Positions 17,648 through 23,881 of a DNA stretch of 64,000 bases are shown here, piece by piece (position 1 is the stretch's first letter; each line of letters begins with the position of its first letter). The position numbers and the translations under genes were made by a program. Source of the stretch: Bacteroidetes bacterium HLUCCA01 (GTDB lineage: Bacteria > Bacteroidota > Rhodothermia > Balneolales > HLUCCA01); assembly GCA_001314545.1 (NCBI GenBank), contig LIHN01000021.1, forward strand, positions 186,001-250,000, written 5' to 3'. The notes under the pieces were generated by a model, which saw only the letters and a list, made by a program, of their open reading frames with translations, made no database searches and had not been told where the DNA came from.

Positions 17648-17670
17648 TTCGAATCTTGGCGGGTGTACTT
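17648..17670 (+). other. Candidate attachment site: tRNA-like 3' half
   Basis: TTCGAAT followed by CTTGG and CGGGTGTA has the layout of a tRNA T-loop, T-stem 3' strand and acceptor 3' strand, but the sequence before it does not complete a cloverleaf. It is followed 7 bp later by a plus-strand terminator. This is what remains when an element integrates into the 3' end of a tRNA gene. No CCA is encoded and the partner half is outside the window, so the call is tentative. Confidence 0.25.
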
Positions 17671-17676
17671 GATAAA

Positions 17677-17714
17677 GCCCTGCATCCCAATAACTTACGG
17701 GTGCGGGGTTTTTT
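17677..17714 (+). terminator. Rho-independent terminator, plus strand
   Basis: A GC-rich stem (CCCTGCATCCC at 17678-17688 with GGGTGCGGGG at 17699-17708, G-T pairs allowed) is followed by six T residues. No plus-strand gene ends here now, so it probably belonged to the gene interrupted at the attachment site. Confidence 0.7.
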
Positions 17715-17754
17715 CGTTTAAATAGGTCGTGTTCGTCCGGGGTACACACGGGGT

Positions 17755-18297
17755 CTACACAGTGTGTGCCTTGCTACTTTTGAACATAGCGTCTATGACC
17801 TTCATATTGGCAAGGGCATCTTCCAGTGGCGTTGGCACCGGGGTGTTATCCAGAATCGAACGGCAGAATGCATCGACCTGAAGCCGGTACTGGTCCACAG
17901 CCTCGGTTACCAGGGTTTTGCGCACGCCGTTTTTGGTGATGTGGATGTGCATCGGTTGATCCGGCGGCGGGTTGAATGGCCTTTCCAGCTCAATCACACC
18001 CCCGGTGCCGAAAACAACAACGCGTTGATAGTTTTGCAGACGGGTTGAACAGGTGAAGGTGGCCGTCTTGTCACCAAAAGTGAGGATCCCGGAAGCCTTC
18101 CAGTCAACCCCCAGCTCTGGCAATATATCCATCCTGCCACTGACACTATTGGGCTCTTCACCGTACAAAAAACGGGACAACGAAATACAGTAGCACCCGA
18201 TGTCCATGAGTCCGCCCCCTCCCATCTCGGGACTGTTCCGGATATTCGCCGGATCATCATTGTAGTAGGTAAACACGGATTGAATATTCTGAACCAA
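17755..18297 (-). pseudogene. Gfo/Idh/MocA-family oxidoreductase, 5'-truncated
   Basis: The frame encodes the C-terminal ~180 residues of an NAD(P)-dependent sugar dehydrogenase of the Gfo/Idh/MocA family: YYNDDPANIRNSPEMGGG, LMDIGCYCISLSRFL and the conserved tail VDAFCRSILDNTPVPTPLEDAL. The N-terminal Rossmann domain with its GxGxxG is absent. The frame can be read back only about ten codons before a stop, into the repeated segment shared with 19241-19636, so the 5' half was lost by rearrangement. A TTG at 18297 is the only internal start and lacks support. It lies just to the chromosome side of the element's integrase end, so either integration or the repeat duplication may have broken it. 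Confidence 0.8.
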
Positions 18298-18605
18298 CCC
18301 GATTTCTGCGCGCTGATTGTGCGCGATGTTTTTTCAAAATCTATTACGCACGTATTCACTTCCAAAATACGGTAACTTGTGTTTTCACCATTTACGATAC
18401 TTCATGGAATTCACGTTCACAACGCTCATCAGAATGCTGGCTGCTGTATGCATCACCATTGCGTTTTTACCCCAGGTAATCAAAACCTGGAAGGCTAAGT
18501 CGGCGAAGGATTTGTCGCTGCGTATGTTCTCCATTCTCGCCTTTGGCGTAACCATGTGGCTGATTTACGGCATCAGATTGGGTGAACTGCCAATTATACC
18601 GGCCA
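18211..18605. repeat. Direct repeat copy A (~395 bp), paired with 19241-19636
   Basis: This segment matches 19241-19636 at a constant offset of 1031 bp (1030 in its first 20 bases), with scattered substitutions. It contains the broken 5' edge of the oxidoreductase, the shared upstream region, and most of a SemiSWEET gene. Similarity stops abruptly inside the SemiSWEET gene after the stretch encoding GELPII. Confidence 0.9.
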
Positions 18606-18610
18606 CTTGA
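18404..18610 (+). pseudogene. SemiSWEET sugar transporter, 3'-truncated copy
   Basis: The first 65 codons are nearly identical to the intact copy at 19435: MEFTFTTLIRMLAAV, the PQ-loop PQVIKTWKAKSAKDLS and the second membrane span. After GELPII the sequence diverges and stops after three more codons, so the third membrane helix is missing. SemiSWEETs work as dimers of three-helix bundles, so this copy is unlikely to transport. It lies in direct repeat A, immediately before the toxin-antitoxin genes; an insertion or unequal crossover that brought in that cassette probably removed its 3' end. Confidence 0.8.
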
Positions 18611-18652
18611 GCGTTGCTTGTATAAGGTATCATCTCAGACTATATTACACGT

Positions 18653-18877
18653 ATGGATTACAAAAAATACATTACTATTGAGGCGGACAAGCGTGGTGGT
18701 AAGCCTTGTATTCGAGGCATGAGAATAACTGTGTATGACGTTCTGGAATATTTGGCCTCCGGTATGTCTGCTGAGGAAATCCTGGTCGATTTTCCACAAC
18801 TCACCGCAGATGACATCCGCGCTTGTATTGCTTTTGCAGCGAACCGTGAACGGGAACTGACCAAAATATCGGCTTGA
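18653..18877 (+). CDS. DUF433 antitoxin
   Basis: This 74-residue protein is a typical DUF433 member: YITIEADKRGGKPCIRGMRI, then a helix-turn-helix VYDVLEYLASGMSAEEIL and DFPQLTADDIRACIAFAANRE. DUF433 proteins are the DNA-binding antitoxins of type II modules whose toxin is a DUF5615 PIN-like nuclease. The stop overlaps the toxin's TTG start (18874-18877), so the pair is coupled. It would bind and block the toxin and repress its own promoter in the 40-bp gap after the truncated SemiSWEET gene. Confidence 0.88.
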   Translation: MDYKKYITIEADKRGGKPCIRGMRITVYDVLEYLASGMSAEEILVDFPQLTADDIRACIAFAANRERELTKISA

Positions 18878-19206
18878 AACTGCTGTTCGACCAAAATATC
18901 TCTCACCGAATCGTTGAAAAGGTGAGTCTTCAATTTCCGGAATCCGTGCATGTACTTGAAATCGGTCTGGATAATGCTTCCGATACCGCTATTTGGGATT
19001 ATGCCAGACAGGAAGGATTCGCCATTGTGTCTAAGGATTCTGATTTTCATCAGCGAAGTTTTGTTTACGGACATCCGCCAAAGTTTATCTGGGTCAAGAA
19101 AGGGAATTGCAGCACAGAAGAAATCTTATCCATTCTTCTGAGACACCATGAGGAGATTCTCGCCTTTGGAAAAGATACAACGAGTTCATTCCTGGTATTC
19201 GAATAG
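18874..19206 (+). CDS. DUF5615 PIN-like toxin
   Basis: The 110-residue protein fits DUF5615, a PIN-fold nuclease family paired with DUF433. It starts KLLFDQNISHRIVEKV (the D-N motif at residues 5-7), with the acidic and signature stretches TAIWDYARQEGFAIVSKDSDFHQRS near residues 38-62 and PPKFIWVKKGNCST near 68-81. The metal-binding acidic residues (D5, D39/E45, D55, D57) appear intact, so it should be active on RNA. Translation begins at TTG overlapping the antitoxin stop. The module sits between two direct repeats and could be a recently inserted cassette. Confidence 0.86.
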   Translation: MKLLFDQNISHRIVEKVSLQFPESVHVLEIGLDNASDTAIWDYARQEGFAIVSKDSDFHQRSFVYGHPPKFIWVKKGNCSTEEILSILLRHHEEILAFGKDTTSSFLVFE

Positions 19207-19240
19207 TCAATTTCTACTCGGTCTTATTTTAATTAACAAC

Positions 19241-19636
19241 TCCGCTCCCACTCATCGCGGAGACTGCTCCGGATATTCGCCGGATCATCACTACAGCAGG
19301 TAACCACGGTTTGAATACGCTGAATCAACCCGATTTCTGCGCGCTGATTGTGCGCGATGTTTTTTCAAAATCCATCACGCATGTTTTCACCTTGAAAATA
19401 CGGTAACTTGTGTTTTCACCATTTACGATACTTCATGGAATTCACGTTCACAACGCTCATCGGAATGCTGGCTGCTGTATGCACCACCATTGCGTTTTTA
19501 CCGCAGGTAATCAAAACCTGGAAGGCTAAGTCGGCGAAGGATTTGTCGCTGCGTATGTTCTCCATTCTCGCCTTTGGGGTAACCATGTGGCTGATTTACG
19601 GCATCAGATTGGGTGAACTGCCAATTATTCTGGCCA
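19241..19636. repeat. Direct repeat copy B (~395 bp), paired with 18211-18605
   Basis: This is the second copy of the repeat, carrying a short remnant of the oxidoreductase reading frame (19262-19350, minus strand) and the start of the intact SemiSWEET gene. The stretch 19207-19434 between the toxin gene and this SemiSWEET holds nothing else recognisable. Confidence 0.9.
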
Positions 19637-19710
19637 ATGCGGTTACACTGCTCCTCATTTTGGTTATAATGTATTTTAAACTCACAATGGACCGACCGTC
19701 AAAATTGTAG
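19435..19710 (+). CDS. SemiSWEET sugar transporter
   Basis: This 91-residue, three-helix membrane protein is of the SemiSWEET/PQ-loop family. Helix 1 carries LAAVCTTIAFLPQVIKTWK with the PQ motif, the loop is KSAKDLSLRMFS, helix 2 is ILAFGVTMWLIYGI, and helix 3 is PIILANAVTLLLILVIMYF, with the conserved Asn of the substrate pocket in LAN. It dimerises in the inner membrane to move mono- or disaccharides down their gradient. The mannanase-like gene starts 27 nt downstream on the same strand, so sugar release and uptake may be linked, though SemiSWEETs are widespread and the link is inferred. Confidence 0.9.
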   Translation: MEFTFTTLIGMLAAVCTTIAFLPQVIKTWKAKSAKDLSLRMFSILAFGVTMWLIYGIRLGELPIILANAVTLLLILVIMYFKLTMDRPSKL

Positions 19711-19737
19711 AGCGTAAACTACCCGATGATTCTACTA

Positions 19738-21420
19738 ATGAAAGAATACAACCGACTCTATGGATGCAGGCGGTTTTGGACCTTCGTGCCGCGCACCACG
19801 GGCAGGCCTGGTCTGGTGGTTTGGATGCTGCTTAGCGGATGCAGGCGGTTTTGGACCTTCGCGCCGCGCACCACGGGCAGGCTTGGTCTGGTGGTTTGGA
19901 TACTGCTGAGCGGATGCAGGCGGTTTTGGACCTTCGCGCCGCGCACCATGGGCAGGCTTGGTCTGGTGGTTTGGATACTGCTGAGCGGATGCAGCCCGTC
20001 GGACCGGTCGCCGTCCTGGCAGGGTCAGGCGACGGTCAGCAGAGAGGCCGGCGAATCTACCCACGAGTCGTATAGCGACAAGCATGGAACGGCAGGTGCA
20101 CCGGCAACGGTCAGCGCAACAGATCCGGATTCCGCAACCATGCTAATCTCGCCCTCCGACCCCCTCGCCACAACGCAAACAAAGGCTCTTTTCCGCAACC
20201 TGAACCAGGTACGCATTAGTAACACCCTTTTTGGCCACCAGGACGCTCTGGCCTACGGGGTCTACTGGATGAACGAGGCAGGCAGGTCGGACGTACTCGA
20301 GGTTGCAGGTTCATACCCGGCCGTGTACGGATGGGACCTGGGCGGCATTGAACGAGGCGGTGCGACCAACCTGGATGGGATAGCCTTCGAGCAGATGCAG
20401 CACTTCATCCGCGAAGTACACGCCCGGGGCGGGGTCAGTACGCTGAGCTGGCACATGGATAATCCCCTGACCGGCGGTGATGCCTGGGACGTTGCCCCCG
20501 GGGAAAGACCCGTACACAACATACTCCCCGGCGGAAGCCATCACCACATCCTGCTTCGGAATCTGGACAAGGCGGCCGATTTCATCCGTGAACTGACAAC
20601 TGCCCCTGGTGACATCGAAGTACAAAGAACCAACCCTGATTTTTGGGAAACCGATGGTTCGTCATCCGGCATGCCCGCCGACACCATTACCAATCTTCAG
20701 CACGCCTCAACTGCGCAAGCCGCAACCCTGCAACCCGGATATTCCGATGCCGGTCGTTCAACCGACATCGTACCTGCAACAACTCCCACAGCAGGGCCTC
20801 ATCCCATACCCATCATTCTTCGACCCTGGCACGAAATGAACGGATCCTGGTTCTGGTGGGGTTCGCCACACACCTCGCCGGAGGCATATAAAGAGCTTTA
20901 CCGGTTTACCGTGACCTACCTGCGCGATGTACACCAGCTTAATCATATTTTGTGGGCTTACTCACCGAACTCGCTGAGCGAGCTGGTGAGCCCGGAGCAG
21001 TACTGGGAGTGGTACCCCGGCGATGCCTACACCGATGTGCTGGGTTTCGATGATTACTATACAACCTGGGGTGGCTATGGCGATGAAGACGGCGTTGAAC
21101 GCATGGCAGCCCACCTGGAATGGCTGGTGACGGAAGCCGAGAAACGAGGCAAAATCCCGGCCCTGACGGAGACCGGCGAATATACCATGCTTTCGGATAC
21201 GACCTGGTATACCAACCAACTGCTGCGTGCAATTGACCATAACGAGGTAACCCGCAGAATAGCCTGGGTACTGGTCTGGCGTAACGCCAATAATAGTGAC
21301 AGTCGGGCCGACCATTTCTACGTTCCGTACCCCGGTCATCCGGCAACCGGTGACTTCATCAAGTTCGTGTCCCACCCGATGATCTGGCTTGAAAATGATC
21401 TGCCTGATCTCTATCAATGA
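19738..21420 (+). CDS. GH26 family glycoside hydrolase (beta-mannanase-like), lipoprotein
   Basis: The catalytic domain (about residues 150-555) is GH26: LFGHQDALAYGV near its start, PIILRPWHEMNGSWFWWG with the acid/base Glu, and IPALTETGEY with the nucleophile Glu. GH26 enzymes mostly hydrolyse beta-1,4-mannans. The N-terminus holds three in-frame 25-residue copies of CRRFWTFAPRTTGRLGLVVWILLSG, each of which could be a lipoprotein signal ending LLSG/C. Starts at 19726, 19738 or the ATG inside copy three (19948) are possible; the last gives a compact leader MGRLGLVVWILLSGC and 490 residues. A Thr/Ser/Pro-rich linker follows, and a second low-complexity insertion lies near residues 290-350. 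It is expected at the outer surface or periplasm. Confidence 0.85.
   Translation: MKEYNRLYGCRRFWTFVPRTTGRPGLVVWMLLSGCRRFWTFAPRTTGRLGLVVWILLSGCRRFWTFAPRTMGRLGLVVWILLSGCSPSDRSPSWQGQATVSREAGESTHESYSDKHGTAGAPATVSATDPDSATMLISPSDPLATTQTKALFRNLNQVRISNTLFGHQDALAYGVYWMNEAGRSDVLEVAGSYPAVYGWDLGGIERGGATNLDGIAFEQMQHFIREVHARGGVSTLSWHMDNPLTGGDAWDVAPGERPVHNILPGGSHHHILLRNLDKAADFIRELTTAPGDIEVQRTNPDFWETDGSSSGMPADTITNLQHASTAQAATLQPGYSDAGRSTDIVPATTPTAGPHPIPIILRPWHEMNGSWFWWGSPHTSPEAYKELYRFTVTYLRDVHQLNHILWAYSPNSLSELVSPEQYWEWYPGDAYTDVLGFDDYYTTWGGYGDEDGVERMAAHLEWLVTEAEKRGKIPALTETGEYTMLSDTTWYTNQLLRAIDHNEVTRRIAWVLVWRNANNSDSRADHFYVPYPGHPATGDFIKFVSHPMIWLENDLPDLYQ
19762..19986 (+). repeat. Three tandem 75-bp repeats in the GH26 signal-peptide region
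   Basis: Units start at 19762, 19837 and 19912, with the beginning of a fourth at 19987. The period is exactly 75 bp (25 codons) and units differ at only a few bases. The repeat keeps the reading frame, so copy-number change would not shift translation. Confidence 0.95.
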
Positions 21421-21927
21421 CCGGGCAGGGAGAGGGCGGTCCGTGACAATGCGCTCGCAAGCACAGTGACAGGTATCGGCCCCCTTTGACCATCTCATAC
21501 CCTTCTGAAGATTAACCACGCCGGGCCCTCATGAGGTGGACTTAACACCCCTTTGACCACCGCATACCGTCATACAGCTGTGTGCTCTGCCCCGTTACGC
21601 TGCCCGACTTTTTTAAAACGTATTACGCTAAACTTTACATTAATTTATTGTAATTGTTTACCGGTTTTCAGATTACTTACATTTAATTTGTTGTGAAAAA
21701 ATATTTTATACTGGTAGTATCAGCAGATACTGCCTTGTATCAAAAAAAATGCCATAACAGTTTAACTGTCTACACTAAACAGGGGTTGACAACCTGCCGG
21801 TGTAAGATGCGTTCTGTGTTCTTCCGGCTTTCCTGCTGTGTGACTGGAAATACCATAAAATTTATCCGGGGACGGGAATATTTCCAGTGTTGTGTCTGGT
21901 TGAGTTATGCCATAATTAAAGGTAAAC
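21421..21927. other. 507-bp stretch without a convincing gene
   Basis: The first 180 bp resemble decayed coding or spacer DNA. The stretch 21600-21730 is strongly A+T-rich, with runs of T and A, and may hold the promoter of the response regulator gene. A purine-rich AAAGG lies 7 bp before its ATG. The open frame at 21693-21947 is rejected as coding. Confidence 0.5.
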
Positions 21928-22293
21928 ATGAGAATTCTGATTGTTGAAGATGATCGGGTGAACGTACGCGTTCTAACTGCAATGACCAAGCTCAAAGGCC
22001 ATGAGGTATTGACTGCCTGGGACGGATTTCAGGCACTCAAAATCCTCGAGGAGGAAAAGGTTGACCTCATCTTTATGGATGTGAACATGCCCCTTATGGA
22101 CGGATTCGAAACAACCCGCCGGATCAGGAAAATACCCGGAATGGAAACGGTTCCGATTGTAGCTGTGACAGCTGATAATGACGCTGTAAAAGACGAACGG
22201 AACATATCCAGTGGCATCACCGATGTCGTGCTCAAACCCTATCGTGTTGCCAAAATCGATGAAATTATCACTAAATTCACAACGTCAGCCTGA
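21928..22293 (+). CDS. Single-domain response regulator (CheY-like receiver)
   Basis: The 121-residue protein is a receiver domain alone. The acidic pocket is EDD at residues 7-9, the phospho-acceptor Asp lies in IFMDVNMPLMDGFE (near 53), the Thr in AVTAD (near 83), and the Lys in VLKPY (near 103). With no output domain it must act by protein contact, as CheY or Spo0F do, or as a phosphorelay intermediate. It converges with the exopolysaccharide operon (4 bp between stops) and may be the partner of that operon's sensor proteins or of the hybrid kinases elsewhere in the window; pairing is not shown by the sequence. Confidence 0.9.
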   Translation: MRILIVEDDRVNVRVLTAMTKLKGHEVLTAWDGFQALKILEEEKVDLIFMDVNMPLMDGFETTRRIRKIPGMETVPIVAVTADNDAVKDERNISSGITDVVLKPYRVAKIDEIITKFTTSA

Positions 22294-22297
22294 CGAC

Positions 22298-23881
22298 TTA
22301 CCAGGCTCTCTGACCTCGTACCGACCACTCAGAATTTGTAGCAAATACCACCCAGGCATCATTTCGGAAGACCTCGGTATAAGCGCCGCTCAAAGCCCCG
22401 TCCTGCACAGCGCTCAACTGATTGTAGAGCAAATCAAAGCGTCGAAACATATTCTCTGCGGCTGGAACCAGGATATAAGAGGCCATCTCGGGATTCGATA
22501 AATAGGTAATAAAATCGTTTTCCATCGGCAATACAAACTCCTCCGACCTGCCGTGAAAAGCAATAACTCTGTAGGTTGTAGCGTCATCGGCCATCACCCG
22601 CTTATCTGTTCCGGTGTGGCTGCGAAGCCAGCGGGCCACTTCCTGATCCGCAAGCGTTGTCCCTGATACGCCTCCACCCAAAGCCACCTGAACAAATTCA
22701 CGCTCAGAGGTATGGGTGGAGCTGGCCATATAGGTATAGTTGAAATAAACCGAAAGAAGACTGAGTAGCAGAAAGATACGTCCAATATTCCTGCGTGATA
22801 CATACTGCTGTTGCATCATGGGCGCCGCCGTAATAACGGATATCCCGACGAGCATAAATAAAGGCATGTTGACAATGGCGATGTTCTCCCGACTCAGATG
22901 GAAAAAGACAATCAGCAGCGGTATTGACAGAATGTACACCTTCAGCGGATCTTTCAGACTGGTGATCAGCAACAGGGTTGCGAAGGGGACCGCCGTGAGC
23001 AGGAGCAAAGCAAAATCGAGATTCGACAAAGAGAAAAAGTAATACTGCTGAATTCCGGGAACCGACTCAATGGAGCGGCTTGAGATAAGCTCCGCATTTA
23101 CCGAGGCACTGTTCAGGAAGAACATACTGTAGCCGGCAAAAAGGTGATTGTAGTACATATACAATGCCAGTGCGCCAGCGGGCAGAATCAGTAAAAGAAA
23201 AGACGTTGCCAGCACCTTGCGCACGAACAGGTTTCGTCGGTAGCTGTCGTCAAAGAGTATTTCCAGGGTCAGCTGATTCCGGACCGACTCCACCTCCACG
23301 CCTCGCAGGGATATCAACAGCAGAACCGGCAGTATGAACACGAAAATCCAGACATAGCTGAATTGCACAAAAATAATTCCGGTGTAGAAAACGCCTGCCA
23401 TGGCTATGGAAAAGGTAGAAGGCTCATCCAGATAGGTAAGCATGTAGTACAGAAAGCCACTGAAAAAGATGAGCAGCAGGTAAATGCTTTGACCAGACAT
23501 GGCGGCATATAAAAATCCGGGATTGGCCAGAAATATTACAAGTAAACCCAGCTTCCAGCCCCATTCCATCCCGCGTTTTTCGGCAACTGACCACAGAAAC
23601 CGGAATAAAAAGGCCATCCCCAGAGCGGACGCAACCACGGGGGTAAACAGTCCGGTAAGGGGGAATAGTACCAGTACCGCCTGGAACGGCAACAGCGGAA
23701 AGGTGACCCCGAATACAGCCAGCCGGGGTACAATTCCGGAATAAAACATATCGGCCTTGGCCACATAGAAAAGGGCCTCCGAACTGAAAAACCCCTCCTG
23801 CTGCATCCACCATCCCAGGTTGACATACACAGCCGCCAGTACCATCGCAAGTATACTTCCTGTTAAGGCGCTGTATTTCAT
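22298..23881 (-). CDS. Polytopic membrane protein of the exopolysaccharide operon
   Basis: A 527-residue integral membrane protein with about ten hydrophobic segments in residues 1-390 and a soluble C-terminal part of ~130 residues (from SSTHTSEREFVQVAL). The C-terminal part, with VARWLRSHTGTDKRVMADDATTYRVIAFHG, looks like the luminal domain found after the membrane part of GT-C (PMT/ArnT-like) glycosyltransferases, but I see no clear catalytic D/E pair in the first loop, so a transferase is only possible. The ATG at 23881 overlaps the synthase stop (ATGA), so this protein is made with the GT2 enzyme. An earlier in-frame start at 23956 would overlap it further and is less likely. Confidence 0.75.
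   Translation of the reverse strand: MKYSALTGSILAMVLAAVYVNLGWWMQQEGFFSSEALFYVAKADMFYSGIVPRLAVFGVTFPLLPFQAVLVLFPLTGLFTPVVASALGMAFLFRFLWSVAEKRGMEWGWKLGLLVIFLANPGFLYAAMSGQSIYLLLIFFSGFLYYMLTYLDEPSTFSIAMAGVFYTGIIFVQFSYVWIFVFILPVLLLISLRGVEVESVRNQLTLEILFDDSYRRNLFVRKVLATSFLLLILPAGALALYMYYNHLFAGYSMFFLNSASVNAELISSRSIESVPGIQQYYFFSLSNLDFALLLLTAVPFATLLLITSLKDPLKVYILSIPLLIVFFHLSRENIAIVNMPLFMLVGISVITAAPMMQQQYVSRRNIGRIFLLLSLLSVYFNYTYMASSTHTSEREFVQVALGGGVSGTTLADQEVARWLRSHTGTDKRVMADDATTYRVIAFHGRSEEFVLPMENDFITYLSNPEMASYILVPAAENMFRRFDLLYNQLSAVQDGALSGAYTEVFRNDAWVVFATNSEWSVRGQRAW

Larger units (their letters stand above)
1..17670 (-). mobile_element. Integrated phage-satellite-like element carrying BREX (left end outside window)
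   Basis: All genes from the integrase (near 17486) down to position 1 run on the minus strand and are richer in A+T than the chromosome to the right; sample lines are about 37 to 48% G+C here against 55 to 65% around 24 kb. The order is tyrosine integrase, hypothetical, excisionase-like HTH, winged-helix replication protein, DnaB-type helicase, hypothetical and terminase small subunit, followed by SNF2 helicase, Hsp70-like ATPase and a type I BREX system. Terminase small subunit without a visible large subunit or structural genes is the hallmark of phage-inducible chromosomal islands. The left end lies outside the window, so a full prophage or an integrative element with a defence island cannot be excluded. 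The right boundary is set at a tRNA-like 3' half near 17670 and is an inference. Confidence 0.65.

Noticed and set aside
21693-21947. Plus-strand ORF of 84 codons before the response regulator
   Set aside because: It starts at a non-ATG codon in A+T-rich DNA, ends inside the regulator gene in another frame and has no protein-like pattern.
22287-22307. Small hairpin (AGCCTG/CAGGCT) across the stops of the convergent regulator and membrane-protein genes
   Set aside because: Only six base pairs and no T-tract on either strand; not enough for a terminator call.
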